A stretch of 64,000 nt of DNA, taken from contig NZ_JACDIT010000001.1 in NCBI RefSeq assembly GCF_013839445.1, positions 1,343,935 through 1,407,934 on the forward strand. Reading direction: 5' to 3'. Both the position numbers and the translations under genes were made by a program. Below, piece by piece: positions 43,897 to 53,329 of the stretch (position 1 is its first letter; every line of letters begins with the position of its first letter). Under the pieces are notes generated by a model. The model did no database searches. It saw nothing but the letters and a program-made list of their open reading frames with translations, and was not told the origin of the DNA. This DNA is from Chthonobacter albigriseus. GTDB taxonomy: Bacteria; Pseudomonadota; Alphaproteobacteria; Rhizobiales; Pleomorphomonadaceae.

Positions 43897-44830
43897 CGGA
43901 CACTGGGTGGAGAGCTTCCTCGAAGCGATGAGCGTGGAACACGCTGCCGCGGAGAACACGCTCGTCTCCTACACGCGCGACCTGGAGGACTACCGCGGCT
44001 ATCTGCTCGCCCGCGGCCGCGACGTCGGAACCGCGAGCCGCGAGGACGTCGCCGGCTTCATGGCGGCACTCGCCGCCCGCGGCAACGCCCGCTCCACGCA
44101 GGCCAGGCGCCTGTCGGCGGTGCGCCAGCTGCACAAGTTCCTCTACGCCGAAGGGCTGCGCGGCGACGACCCGACCACCACCGTGGAAAGCCCGCGTTCG
44201 CACCGCCCGCTCCCCAAGGTGCTCACGCTCGACGAGGTCGAGCGCCTGCTTGAAACGGCGCACGCCCTCGCCCACGGCGTCTACGAGGACGCGGCCGAAG
44301 CGGTCCGGGCCGCCCGCTTCTGCGCCATGCTTGAGGTGCTCTACGCCTCCGGCCTGCGTGTCTCCGAACTGGTGTCGCTGCCGGCCTCGGCTGTCCGGCC
44401 GGACACCCGCACGCTGCTCGTCCGCGGCAAAGGCGACAAGGAGCGCATCGTGCCGCTGGGGGCCAAGGCCCGAGGGGCGATGCTCCACTACCGCCGCGTC
44501 CTGAAGGAGAGTGGACGCCACGCCGGCAGCGCCTTCGCCTTTCCGGCGTCGAGCGAGACCGGCCACGTCACCCGCCAGTCCTTCGCCCGGGCCCTGGCCG
44601 ACTTCGCGCGCGACCACGGCATCACCGCCTTCCAGGTCACCCCGCATGTGCTGCGCCACGCCTTCGCCAGCCACCTGCTGGCGGGCGGCGCGGATTTGCG
44701 CGTGGTCCAGGAACTTCTCGGCCACGCCGATATTGCCACCACCGAGATCTACACCCATGTGCAGGGCGACCGGCTGACGGCGCTCGTCGTCGACCATCAC
44801 CCCCTGTCCAAGGTCGCTTCCGGCCATTGA
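43889..44830 (+). CDS. xerD: Tyrosine site-specific recombinase XerD
   Basis: A 313-residue tyrosine recombinase that, with XerC and FtsK, resolves chromosome dimers at dif. The N-terminal SAM-like domain (about residues 1-100) is followed by the catalytic domain with Arg in YASGLRVSELVSL near 152, H-x-x-R in HVLRHAFASHLL near 253, and H and Tyr in LGHADIATTEIYTH near 276. Complete and of normal length, in a housekeeping context, so it is the chromosomal XerD rather than an integrase. Overlaps the small membrane gene. Confidence 0.93.
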   Translation: MADGHWVESFLEAMSVEHAAAENTLVSYTRDLEDYRGYLLARGRDVGTASREDVAGFMAALAARGNARSTQARRLSAVRQLHKFLYAEGLRGDDPTTTVESPRSHRPLPKVLTLDEVERLLETAHALAHGVYEDAAEAVRAARFCAMLEVLYASGLRVSELVSLPASAVRPDTRTLLVRGKGDKERIVPLGAKARGAMLHYRRVLKESGRHAGSAFAFPASSETGHVTRQSFARALADFARDHGITAFQVTPHVLRHAFASHLLAGGADLRVVQELLGHADIATTEIYTHVQGDRLTALVVDHHPLSKVASGH

Positions 44831-44969
44831 CGCGGGTTTCCGGCCCTGCTTGACAGGGCGAGGCCCAGTCGCCAGTGTGCCGCGCGATCGCGATCCCCCT
44901 TCGCGGACCACCCTTTGCAAGCGCCTCCGGCGCGCAGGGTGGCGCCCCGCGAGAGCCCTTGAGAGACGG

Positions 44970-45929
44970 ATGCGCAGCTACCTGGAGTTCGAGAAGCCGG
45001 TCGCCGACCTGGAAGGCAAGGTCCAGGAGTTGAAGGCGCTGGGCCAGAACGGCGACGCCGTCTCGATCGGCGACGACATCGCCAAGCTGGAGGCCAAGGC
45101 CGCCCAGGCGCTCGCCGACATCTACACCAAGCTGACGCCCTGGCAGAAGACGCAGGTCGCCCGTCACCCGGACCGGCCGCACGCGATCCACTACATCGCC
45201 GCCCTGATCGAGGAATGGACGCCCCTTGCCGGCGACCGCAACTTCGGCGAGGACGCCGCCATCCTGGCCGGCCTAGGCCGTTTCCGGGGCCGTCCCGTCG
45301 CCGTGCTCGGCCAGGAGAAGGGCCACGACACCCAGACGCGGCTGAAGCACAACTTCGGCATGGCCAAGCCCGAGGGCTACCGCAAGGCCGTCCGCCTGAT
45401 GGACATGGCCGACCGTTTCGGCCTGCCGGTGATCTCCTTCGTCGACACCGCGGGCGCCTATCCCGGCATCGGCGCCGAGGAACGCGGCCAGGCCGAGGCG
45501 ATCGCCCGCTCCACCGAGGCCTGCCTGAAGCTTTCCGTGCCCAACGTGGCCCTGGTGATCGGCGAAGGCGGCTCCGGCGGCGCCATCGCCATTGCCACCG
45601 CCAACCGCGTCTACATGCTGGAGCACTCGATCTACAGCGTGATCTCGCCGGAAGGCGCCGCCTCGATCCTCTGGAAGGATTCCGCCCGCGCGCAGGATGC
45701 CGCCGGCAACATGCGCATCACGGCGCAGGACCTGGCCCGTATCGGCATCATCGACGCCATCATCAAGGAACCGGTCGGCGGCGCCCACCGCGATCCGGAC
45801 GTCGTGCTCAAGGCCGCCGGCGACGTGATTGCCGCTGCGCTCGCCGAGTTCGACGGCAAGTCGCCCGCCGAGATCAAGCTGGCCCGCCGGCAGAAATTCC
45901 TGGCGATCGGCCGCGAACTCAAGCTCTGA
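44970..45929 (+). CDS. accA: Acetyl-CoA carboxylase carboxyltransferase subunit alpha
   Basis: A 319-residue alpha subunit of acetyl-CoA carboxylase; with AccD it transfers CO2 from biotin to acetyl-CoA for fatty-acid synthesis. The N-terminal helix YLEFEKPVADLEGKVQELK, the GHDTQTRLKHNFGMAKPEGYRKA stretch near residue 116 and the oxyanion region GEGGSGGAIAIA near 196 are all present. Length is normal. GAGAGACGG precedes the ATG at 44970; the longer frame is noncoding. Confidence 0.97.
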   Translation: MRSYLEFEKPVADLEGKVQELKALGQNGDAVSIGDDIAKLEAKAAQALADIYTKLTPWQKTQVARHPDRPHAIHYIAALIEEWTPLAGDRNFGEDAAILAGLGRFRGRPVAVLGQEKGHDTQTRLKHNFGMAKPEGYRKAVRLMDMADRFGLPVISFVDTAGAYPGIGAEERGQAEAIARSTEACLKLSVPNVALVIGEGGSGGAIAIATANRVYMLEHSIYSVISPEGAASILWKDSARAQDAAGNMRITAQDLARIGIIDAIIKEPVGGAHRDPDVVLKAAGDVIAAALAEFDGKSPAEIKLARRQKFLAIGRELKL

Positions 45930-46209
45930 GCAGGCAACAGCTTTGCTCGCCCTTGCCCATTGCCCCCTGTTTTTCCATGATTTGTCTGCGTTGCGGTAAC
46001 CAATCGGTAACTCTACTCGTCAAGGATATGGTCACGAGGAGCGGCGCTGCGCCGGTCCCGTGCGGGCGGGGGCGCCTGCAAAGCATGGCCGGACGGCGCG
46101 CTGCCTCTCCGGCCGCCTTGCGACGGCAGGCTTGATCAGGGCGGCCAGATGGGCTGGACTCCGGTTCGACCGGAGCGGCCACGGCCTTCAGAACGGCGAT
46201 ACGTCGACC

Positions 46210-47619
46210 ATGCGCGAACTGAAGCGTACCACCTCCTTCAAGCGGACCGTCGTCCGCATCGCCGGCGCCGCGGTGCTCGGCCTTGCCCTTGTCGGCTGCC
46301 AGGCCGCCGACGAGCTCGGCTACGGCCCCAAGCACCTGCGCGAGGTTTCCGCGGCGACCAGGGAGAAGATGTCGGAGCTCGGCATGAGCGAGACCTCTCC
46401 GGTCCTGATGCGGATCTTCAAGGAGGAGAGCAAGTTCGAGGTCTGGAAGAAGGACCGCACGGGCCGCTACGCGCTCCTGAAGAGCTACGACATCTGCAAG
46501 TGGTCGGGCAACCTCGGACCCAAGATCAAGGAAGGCGACCGGCAGGCCCCGGAAGGCTACTACACGATCACACCGGGCCTGATGAACCCGAACTCGCAGT
46601 ACCACCTGGCCTTCAACACCGGCTTCCCCAACGCCTACGACCGCGCCAACGCCCGCACCGGCACCGCGCTGATGGTCCATGGCGCCTGTTCCTCGCGCGG
46701 CTGCTACGCGATGACCGACGCGCAGATCCAGGAGATCTACGCGCTCGCCCGCGACGCCTTCCGCGGCGGCCAGCGCTCCTTCCAGCTGCAGGCCTATCCC
46801 TTCCGCATGACGGCCGAGAACATGGGCCGCCACTGGAAGAGCCCGCACATGGGCTTCTGGAAGATGCTGAAGGAGGGCTACGACACCTTCGAGCTGACGC
46901 GCCAGGAACCCAAGGTCGACGTCTGCGGCCGCCAGTATGTGTTCAACGCCGGCACCAAGGAGCCGCTGAGCCCCGTCGACGCCTGCCCGGCGCTGGAGCA
47001 GCCTGCCGATCTCCTGATGGCTCTGCGCAAGAAGGCGACAGAAGACGAGCAGAAGGCCATCGTTGTGGCCGCCCGGCTGGAAACCGAGGAAAAGGCGAAC
47101 GACGAGCACAAGCTGATGCTTGCCCAACGCACGGAGCAGCTGCGCGTCGCCGAACTGGAGCGCCAGCAGAAGGCCGCGACTGGCGCCGGAGACGGCCTGA
47201 TCGCCTCGGTTTGGGGCGCCGATCCGACCGCCACCACCGCTTCGCTGCCGGCTGCGGCCGGCGACGGCACGGCCTTGGCGATGGCCCCGGCGGAGGCCGG
47301 TCAGTCCCGCGGCAGCCGCTCGATGTTCACCCGCCTGTTCTCCTTCGGTGACGAGACGCCGGTTCTCCCCGCGCCGACTGCGGCGACGGCCGTTGCCGCA
47401 CCGACGGCCGGCTCCGAGGCCGCGACGGCGTCGGTCACCACCACGGTTCCCGCGCTGCCCGCCGCCCCGGTGGCTGGCACGACCGCATCCGCACAGAAGT
47501 CCGATCCGGTGGCGCTGCCGCCGCCGGAGGTCCAGTCCGCCAGCGCACCGGAAGCGCCCGTGGTCGAGCGGCACGATGGCGAAGACACCGGCTGGTGGCC
47601 GCTCCGCGGCCTCTTCTGA
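46210..47619 (+). CDS. YafK-type L,D-transpeptidase lipoprotein
   Basis: A 469-residue periplasmic lipoprotein. The signal ends LVGC, with the acylated Cys near residue 27. The L,D-transpeptidase (YkuD-like) domain covers about residues 70-220, with the catalytic motif HGACSSRGCYAMTD near 157 (His, then the Cys in RGCYAMTD). This is the YafK type, some of which release lipoprotein from peptidoglycan. Residues 275-325 are a charged helix, then a long Ala/Thr/Pro-rich, low-complexity tail to the end. The disordered tail is unusual in length. Confidence 0.9.
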   Translation: MRELKRTTSFKRTVVRIAGAAVLGLALVGCQAADELGYGPKHLREVSAATREKMSELGMSETSPVLMRIFKEESKFEVWKKDRTGRYALLKSYDICKWSGNLGPKIKEGDRQAPEGYYTITPGLMNPNSQYHLAFNTGFPNAYDRANARTGTALMVHGACSSRGCYAMTDAQIQEIYALARDAFRGGQRSFQLQAYPFRMTAENMGRHWKSPHMGFWKMLKEGYDTFELTRQEPKVDVCGRQYVFNAGTKEPLSPVDACPALEQPADLLMALRKKATEDEQKAIVVAARLETEEKANDEHKLMLAQRTEQLRVAELERQQKAATGAGDGLIASVWGADPTATTASLPAAAGDGTALAMAPAEAGQSRGSRSMFTRLFSFGDETPVLPAPTAATAVAAPTAGSEAATASVTTTVPALPAAPVAGTTASAQKSDPVALPPPEVQSASAPEAPVVERHDGEDTGWWPLRGLF

Positions 47620-47752
47620 AGCGCTGACGCACAAGCTTTGGCGATGCGGGCGCCCGTTGCGGCGCCCGCTCACGTTTTCGCGTTCGTCGCAGGCGGGAAC
47701 CGAAGCCGTTTCGGCCTTCCATAACAGGGACGGGTCGGGTTAAGCTTGCCTC

Positions 47753-48265
47753 ATGAGCACGTTGTCGATCGATGTTCGCAGGGCTCGGGTGGAGGATGCG
47801 GCCGGGATCGCGGCCGTTCACGATGCCGCTTGGCGCCTCGCCTACCGCGGCATCCTTCCCGGCCTTGACCTGGAGCGCATGGTGGAGCGGCGCGGTCCGG
47901 CATGGTGGACCAAGGCCATCCGCCGGCATGTGATCGTGCTGGTCCTGGAGGTCGATCGCCGCGTGGTCGGCTACGCCACGCTCGGCCCCAGCCGGATGCG
48001 CACGCTGCCCTACAAGGGCGAGATCTACGAAATCTACGTCCTGCCGGAGTACCAGGGCATCGGCCTCGGCCGTCGCCTGTTCCAGTCGGCCCGCCGCATG
48101 CTCGCCGACCTCAAGTTCGACGGCCTCGCGGTGCGTGCGCTGCGGTCCAACGACGGCGCGGTCGGCTTCTATCGCCGGCTCGGCGGCCACACGGTGGTGG
48201 AGACCGGCGAGCGCATCGGCGACACCATCCTTCCGGTGCTGGTGTTCGGCTGGCAGGCAGGCTGA
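47753..48265 (+). CDS. GNAT family N-acetyltransferase
   Basis: A 170-residue acetyltransferase. Motif A is YEIYVLPEYQGIGLGRRLFQSARRML at residues 92-117, with the Q-G-x-G-x-G CoA-phosphate loop. Motif B contains VRALRSNDGAVGFYRRLGG near 126. It resembles RimI-like and aminoglycoside-type members, but the target cannot be read from sequence. Convergent with imuB, 33 bp apart. Confidence 0.9.
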   Translation: MSTLSIDVRRARVEDAAGIAAVHDAAWRLAYRGILPGLDLERMVERRGPAWWTKAIRRHVIVLVLEVDRRVVGYATLGPSRMRTLPYKGEIYEIYVLPEYQGIGLGRRLFQSARRMLADLKFDGLAVRALRSNDGAVGFYRRLGGHTVVETGERIGDTILPVLVFGWQAG

Positions 48266-48298
48266 GGCCCGCGGCGGAGCATCGTCGCGCGGCGCGGT

Positions 48299-49912
48299 TC
48301 ACGCGAACAGCCCGTGCAGGTACCAGCGCGGTTGGTCCACCTCCCGCCCGTAGAGACCATCGCGGAACATCCAGAAGCGCCGGCCTTCCGCGTCCTCCAC
48401 GCGGAAATAGTCGCGCGTGAAGCCGGGCTCGCCGGTCTTCCACCACTCCGGCGCGATCCGCTCCGGCCCCTCCGCCCGCATCACGTCGTAGAGCACCCGC
48501 CGCCATCGGAAGCGCAGCGGCGGCCCGTCCGGCACGCCGGCCACCGTCTCCACCGGCTCCGGCTCGGCCAGCAGCCGGGCGGGAAAGCGCGGCGGCTCGC
48601 CGAAGTCCGGCCGCGGCGCGGCGGCCCAGGAGAGCGCCTTCTCCGCCGCCGCGGCCGCCGGCACCAGGGCGGCGGTGAGTTCCGGCACATGGCTGTCGAG
48701 CGGCAGCGCCCGTGTCACCGCCGCAAGCCCGAAACGCGCCCCGAGCCGGTCGACCAGCCGCTCCACGTCGGCGGTCCGGTCGGTCTCGCCGGAAAGGTCC
48801 ATCTGAGCCCCGTCGAGCCGGGCGGCAAGGAGAACGGACAGCCGCACCAGGTCGTAGCCGTAGCCCGGGTCGAGCCCGCCCCCGACCCGCGTCGCCAGCC
48901 GCTCGCCGATCAGCGACACCATGCTCGAGGGGTCGCGGATCGGCCGCGCCGTTCCCACCTCCACGCGCGTCACGTGGCCGTCGGCCCGGAACAGCGAAAG
49001 CTCCAGGAGCCGCGCGCCCTCCCCGCGTCCGTCCAGCCCGGCGGCGAGCGAGGCCGCCAGCGAGACCACCGCCGCCTCCACGTCGTCGAGCCGGGACACC
49101 GGCTCGGCGAAGCGGCGCTCGGCGATCGCCAGCGGCGCCGGCAGCCGCGGCGTGATCGATTCGCCGAGCCGGCCGAGCGCCTGGTCGAGACGACGGACGA
49201 GGTCGGGCCCGAACCGGGCGGTGAGCGGCGCCCGCGGCTGGCCGGCGACGTCGGCGACGGTCTTCAGCCCCACCCGGGCGAGCGCGGCGACCGTTTCCGC
49301 CGACAGCCGGAGCGCGGCGATCGGCAGCGGCATCAGCCGTTCCGCCTCCAATCCCTCTGCCACCACGCCGCCGCGATCGAAGCGGGCGGCCGCCCAGGCC
49401 GCCCCCACCGTGCCGGCCACCGCCCCACGCGCGGCGAAGCCCTGCCCCTCCAGACGCTCCAGGCAGTCGGCCAGCAGCGCCGCCTCCCCACCGAAGAGAT
49501 GGGCGCAGCCGGTGATGTCGAGGATGAGGCCGTCCGGCGGATCGAGCCCGACCAGCGGCGTGTAGCGGTCGGCCCAGTCCGCCACGGCGGCGAGCAGACC
49601 CGCGTCGGCCGCCTCGTCGGCCTCGTCGACCGCGAGCGAGGGCACCATGGCCCGGGCATCGGCAAGACCCATGCCCACCTTGATGCCGAGCCCGCGCGCC
49701 GCCTCGTCCACAGCCGAGACGCGCACAGCCCCGCCCGCCTTGACCACCACCGCATGCGGCGGTTCATCCGCCGGCCGTCCGCCGCCTCCCGCCTGCGAAC
49801 GCCACGACCGCCCCCATCGCATCCGCGCCAGCCGGTCGGTCGCCAGCCGCGGCAACCACAGGCTGAGGAAGCGGAAGGCGCGGCGCGGCGGCACGGAAGC
49901 AGCGGTCGTCAT
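48299..49912 (-). CDS. imuB: ImuB, Y-family polymerase-like mutagenesis protein
   Basis: A 537-residue Y-family-related protein (DinP superfamily). ImuB proteins lack an active polymerase site and act as the beta-clamp hub for ImuA and DnaE2 in SOS mutagenesis. The N-terminal FRFLSLWLPRLATDRLAR is canonical. The expected acidic catalytic residues of active Y polymerases are not evident. A C-terminal extension (about 400-537) is present. It overlaps imuA by 149 bp, so the two are coupled. No dnaE2 follows; the next gene is convergent. Confidence 0.9.
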   Translation of the reverse strand: MTTAASVPPRRAFRFLSLWLPRLATDRLARMRWGRSWRSQAGGGGRPADEPPHAVVVKAGGAVRVSAVDEAARGLGIKVGMGLADARAMVPSLAVDEADEAADAGLLAAVADWADRYTPLVGLDPPDGLILDITGCAHLFGGEAALLADCLERLEGQGFAARGAVAGTVGAAWAAARFDRGGVVAEGLEAERLMPLPIAALRLSAETVAALARVGLKTVADVAGQPRAPLTARFGPDLVRRLDQALGRLGESITPRLPAPLAIAERRFAEPVSRLDDVEAAVVSLAASLAAGLDGRGEGARLLELSLFRADGHVTRVEVGTARPIRDPSSMVSLIGERLATRVGGGLDPGYGYDLVRLSVLLAARLDGAQMDLSGETDRTADVERLVDRLGARFGLAAVTRALPLDSHVPELTAALVPAAAAAEKALSWAAAPRPDFGEPPRFPARLLAEPEPVETVAGVPDGPPLRFRWRRVLYDVMRAEGPERIAPEWWKTGEPGFTRDYFRVEDAEGRRFWMFRDGLYGREVDQPRWYLHGLFA

Positions 49913-50768
49913 GGCTCCACTCCATTTCAGCGACGCCGGTGCGGCCGTCGCGGTTCTTCTCCACCGTCACGCTGAAGGCTGGCAGCCCCGGACCGCTCCC
50001 GTAGCCCTCGATCGGCATCGACAGGCTGGGCCGCACCGAAAGCCGCGTCGCTGCCGCCGACGCCGCCTCCGCCGCGCCGAGGGCGGCCAGGAACACCGGC
50101 ACCCCGCTCTCCCGCGCCCGCAGCGCCAGCCGCCGCGAGGCCGTGAGGTCGAGCGCCTTGGGCAGCCCCTGCACCTCGCCCACCACCGCCGAGAGCCCGG
50201 CGCAACCGAGCCCCTCCTCCACCGCCCAGAGCACGTCCGCCGCATCGCGCGCCTCCACCTGGAGCAGCCGGGCCGGGTCGAAACCGAGGTGGACCAGCCC
50301 GAGCGGCGCCGGCCGCCCGGCCTCGTAGGCGACCCGCGCCTCGCGCACCCAGAGCACCGGCCCGCGCCGCCGCGCCCCGACCGCTACCGCCAGCCCGGCG
50401 AGGAAGCCCGCCAGCGCCCCGGCCGCCCGCGTCTCGGCCGTCCGGATCTCGGTGAGGGCGGCGAGTGGCAGCCCGCCCTTGGAGAACAGCCCGTCGAAGG
50501 CCGGCACGCCGAGGGTCAGCCGCCCCGGCCCGGCTCCCCCCGCCTTCTCCAACCGCGCGGCAGCCTCGATCCGGCCTTCCATCGCCGCCACCACCTGGCG
50601 AAGATCGGCCAGCGACAGGCATCCCTCCCCGCCGGCCGGAGCCCGTGCGCTCTCCCCCGTTCCGCCAGGCGGAACGGCTTCCGCCGAAAGGGCGGCGAGG
50701 GGCGGTCGGGGCCTGCGCAGGAACGCACGGACCCGTCCCGCATCCGAAGGACGGACGCGCGGCTGCAT
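49764..50768 (-). CDS. imuA: ImuA, SOS mutagenesis protein
   Basis: A 334-residue RecA/SulA-like protein of the ImuA family, a partner of ImuB in damage-induced mutagenesis. LTLGVPAFDGLFSKGGLPLAALTEI near residue 83 and GPVLWVREARVAYEAGRPAPLGLVHLGFDPARLLQVEA near 135 are family hallmarks. The ATG at 50768 is chosen because the LexA box lies immediately upstream (50791-50805); the longer frame would begin inside it. The end overlaps imuB by 149 bp, with the last 50 residues poorly conserved-looking. Confidence 0.9.
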   Translation of the reverse strand: MQPRVRPSDAGRVRAFLRRPRPPLAALSAEAVPPGGTGESARAPAGGEGCLSLADLRQVVAAMEGRIEAAARLEKAGGAGPGRLTLGVPAFDGLFSKGGLPLAALTEIRTAETRAAGALAGFLAGLAVAVGARRRGPVLWVREARVAYEAGRPAPLGLVHLGFDPARLLQVEARDAADVLWAVEEGLGCAGLSAVVGEVQGLPKALDLTASRRLALRARESGVPVFLAALGAAEAASAAATRLSVRPSLSMPIEGYGSGPGLPAFSVTVEKNRDGRTGVAEMEWSHDDRCFRAAAPRLPLPQPVVAAAGDRPAGADAMGAVVAFAGGRRRTAGG

Positions 50769-50790
50769 CACACTGAAAACCCGAACTGAT

Positions 50791-50805
50791 GTTCTACTTA
50801 TGTTC
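50791..50805. promoter_or_regulatory. LexA (SOS) box upstream of imuA
   Basis: GTTC-TACTTAT-GTTC is an exact match to the alphaproteobacterial LexA operator GTTC-N7-GTTC, 22 bp before the imuA start. It implies SOS control of imuA-imuB. Confidence 0.88.
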
Positions 50806-51051
50806 CTATGGATTCCGAAACCCGCGCCAAGAGTCAAGGCCGGGGATGGCGAATGGGAAAACAGCGTAGCCGGCCGGCCGCCGGAGCCCGGCGAAGAAAG
50901 CACCCGCCGGTGACCTCCGGCACCCTCGCCCGTTCACCCTTTTGCTGCATCGCACAAACGGATGACTTGGCGAGCCCGCCCGAACCCGCTAAACACGCGG
51001 GCGACGCCATGCGGCCCGGCCCGTGGCGGGACCAGACCGGAGAGACAAGCC

Positions 51052-51594
51052 ATGCGCATCGACGCCGTTCCCATCGGCAAGAACCCGCCCGAAGACGTCA
51101 ACGTCATCATCGAGGTGCCGATCGGCGGCGAGCCCATCAAGTACGAGATGGATAAGGAGGCCGGCGCGATGTACGTCGACCGCTTCCTCTACACCTCGAT
51201 GCGCTACCCCGGGAACTACGGCTTCGTCCCCCACACCCTTTCCGACGACGGCGACCCGATCGACGTGGTGGTGATCAACACCCGCGCGATCATTCCGGGC
51301 GCCATCATCAACTGCCGTCCGATCGGTGTCCTGAAGATGCAGGACGAGAGCGGCCACGACGAGAAGATCATCGCGGTTCCCTCCTCCAAGCTCACCAAGC
51401 GCTACGACAAGGTGCAGAGCCACACCGACCTGCCCGACATCACGCTGCACCAGATCGAGCACTTCTTCGAGCACTACAAGGACCTGGAGCCCGGCAAGTG
51501 GGTGAAGGTCATCGGCTGGGGCGATGCGGAAGAAGCCAAGCAGATGATCCAGGCCGCCATCGAAGCCGCCAAGGCCGAGAAGACCAAGGCCTGA
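51052..51594 (+). CDS. ppa: Inorganic pyrophosphatase
   Basis: A 180-residue soluble family I pyrophosphatase that hydrolyses pyrophosphate from biosynthesis. Active-site segments: [40 protein letters not shown] (residues 20-59) and the metal-binding [14 protein letters not shown] near 65 with the invariant aspartates. [12 protein letters not shown] is near the C-terminus. GGAGAG precedes the ATG. Followed by a strong terminator, so likely monocistronic. Confidence 0.96.
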   Translation: MRIDAVPIGKNPPEDVNVIIEVPIGGEPIKYEMDKEAGAMYVDRFLYTSMRYPGNYGFVPHTLSDDGDPIDVVVINTRAIIPGAIINCRPIGVLKMQDESGHDEKIIAVPSSKLTKRYDKVQSHTDLPDITLHQIEHFFEHYKDLEPGKWVKVIGWGDAEEAKQMIQAAIEAAKAEKTKA

Positions 51595-51615
51595 GGCCTT
51601 GCGGTCCGCCTGACG

Positions 51616-51640
51616 AAAGGCCCGGGCGACCGGGCCTTTC
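51616..51640 (+). terminator. Terminator after ppa
   Basis: A perfect ten-pair stem AAAGGCCCGG / CCGGGCCTTT with a GCGA loop, followed by a T-rich stretch, 21 bp after the ppa stop. It lies between convergent genes. Confidence 0.85.
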
Positions 51641-51659
51641 TTGTTGATCGCCCGCTGCC

Positions 51660-52613
51660 TCAGCGCCCCGCGGGAGCCGGCGTGCCGGCCGCCGCGGTCG
51701 AGGCTCGCCCCTGGGCGCGCGTCGTCATCAGAACGCCGACGGTGATCACCGCCGCCCCGATCCAGGTGAGCGGCGCGTAGCGCTCGCCGAGAACCGCCAC
51801 GCCGATCAGCAGCCCCACCGCCGCGCCCACATAGCCGATCTGGCTGAGGTAGACCGGGCCGCCCACCGCCTGCAGGCGGAAGAAGAACGCGAACATCGCC
51901 GACGCCGTCGCGACCTGTCCGAGCACCAGGAGCGGCGATCCCGCAAGGAGCTCGGCTGCTTCCATATCTCCCGTGGCGATGAGAGCCGACAGAAGCAGGG
52001 CTGCCGACGCCAGGTGGCTGCCGGCCGCCAGTTCCACCGATCCCGCCTCCGTCGGCCAGTCCACCGTCCGGTAGATGTTGCCGGAAGCCAGGAACACCGG
52101 GATGAGAAGGCCGAGAAGGACCCAGCCGGCCTCCGCAGGCTGCCCGGCTTCGCCCCGCGTCAGCGCCACCGTGGCCGCGCCCGCGAACCCCACTGCGATC
52201 CCGGCGATCCCCAGCGCATTCGGCCGCCGCACCCCGAACAGGATCGACAGGCCGAGCGTGATCACCGGCGAGAGGGTGAACATGATCCCGGTGTAGCCCG
52301 CGCCGAGATGGGGCACCACGGCGAACATCAGCACGTTCGGAATGGCAAAGGATATCGCACCCGCGATCAGGGCATAGCGTACCACCCGCACCGTCAGCGC
52401 CGGTCGGATCTTGCGGACCGCCAGAACGAGGACGAGCACCCCGCCGACGCCGCCCGAGATCACCAGGGCCCAGAGCAGCGCCGGGATGCCCGCAGCCGTC
52501 GCCAGCTTGCCGAACGGCGGTGTCGCCCCGAGCAGGATGCCGGTGACGAGGAGGAGGCCGAAAGTGGAATGCCAGAGGCGGGTCATCATGCGTCTCGATC
52601 GATCGGCGGCCAT
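51660..52613 (-). CDS. DMT superfamily (EamA) exporter
   Basis: A 317-residue membrane protein with two EamA domains (about residues 20-145 and 165-300), ten hydrophobic helices in all. The family exports metabolites or drugs. Characteristic second-half motif is YLSQIGYVGAAVGLLIGVAVLGERYAPLTWIGAAVITVGVLM. A start eight codons later (MMTRLWH) is also possible. It is divergent from a MarR regulator, a common control arrangement, and the substrate is unknown. Confidence 0.9.
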   Translation of the reverse strand: MAADRSRRMMTRLWHSTFGLLLVTGILLGATPPFGKLATAAGIPALLWALVISGGVGGVLVLVLAVRKIRPALTVRVVRYALIAGAISFAIPNVLMFAVVPHLGAGYTGIMFTLSPVITLGLSILFGVRRPNALGIAGIAVGFAGAATVALTRGEAGQPAEAGWVLLGLLIPVFLASGNIYRTVDWPTEAGSVELAAGSHLASAALLLSALIATGDMEAAELLAGSPLLVLGQVATASAMFAFFFRLQAVGGPVYLSQIGYVGAAVGLLIGVAVLGERYAPLTWIGAAVITVGVLMTTRAQGRASTAAAGTPAPAGR

Positions 52614-52719
52614 GCTCTCAGCCCGCAGGCAGCGGCATTTCCGGCTTGGCGACCCCCATCGCGCAGGCTATGATTTAGCATAAAGAATCTTAGCGTCAAG
52701 ATACATGAAGGCGAGAACC

Positions 52720-53205
52720 ATGGACCGCGCCGCCCGGGCGATCATGCAGTGGCAGGCCGAGAGGCCCGACCTCGACCCCAGCCCGATGGCCGTGCTGGGC
52801 CGCCTCAGCGAAGCCGCGACCCTTGCCCGTGAGCAGCAGGCCGCCGTCTTCGCCCGCTTCGGCCTGCAGCCGGGCGAGTTCGACGTGCTGGCGACGCTGC
52901 GTCGATCAGGCCAGCCCCATGCGCTCACACCCACCGCCCTCTACGAGGCGACGATGGTCACCTCCGGCGCGATGACCGGGCGGATCGATCGCCTGGAGGC
53001 GGCCGGACTGGTCGCCCGCTCCCCCCACCCGGAAGACCGGCGCGGCACCGTCGTCCGCCTCACCCCCAAGGGATTGGCGCTCATCGACGAGGCCGTCACC
53101 GCGCACGTCGACAACGAGCACCGCATGTTGGGCGGCCTCTCTCCATCCGATCGGACGGCCCTGGCCGACCTCCTGGCCAGGCTCATCGCCACGCTCGAGG
53201 CTTGA
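52720..53205 (+). CDS. MarR family transcriptional regulator
   Basis: A 161-residue MarR-type regulator. The winged helix-turn-helix is at about residues 45-110: QPGEFDVLATLRRSG, then TPTALYEATMVTSGAMTGRIDRLEAAGLVARSPHPEDRRGTVVRLTPKGL, with the wing PEDRRGT. The start at 52720 has GAAGGCGAG four bases upstream. It is divergent from the DMT exporter, with about 105 bp between, in which GCTA-N5-TAGC (52667-52679) and TTAGC repeats may be operators. It probably controls that exporter; effector unknown. Confidence 0.9.
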   Translation: MDRAARAIMQWQAERPDLDPSPMAVLGRLSEAATLAREQQAAVFARFGLQPGEFDVLATLRRSGQPHALTPTALYEATMVTSGAMTGRIDRLEAAGLVARSPHPEDRRGTVVRLTPKGLALIDEAVTAHVDNEHRMLGGLSPSDRTALADLLARLIATLEA

Positions 53206-53329
53206 GCGCGGTCTCATTCCAAATTTCGAAGCCCCATCCGATCTCGGCATTTTCCGCACCGCCCCCTCGCGCGCTACAAGGAGGCCGCCGACGCGCCGAT
53301 CGGACGCGAGCGAGCAGAGGACGGAAAGA

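Noticed and set aside
43889-44830. Tyrosine recombinase as sign of an integrated element
   Set aside because: It is an ordinary XerD in a conserved housekeeping setting, with no attachment sites or cargo.
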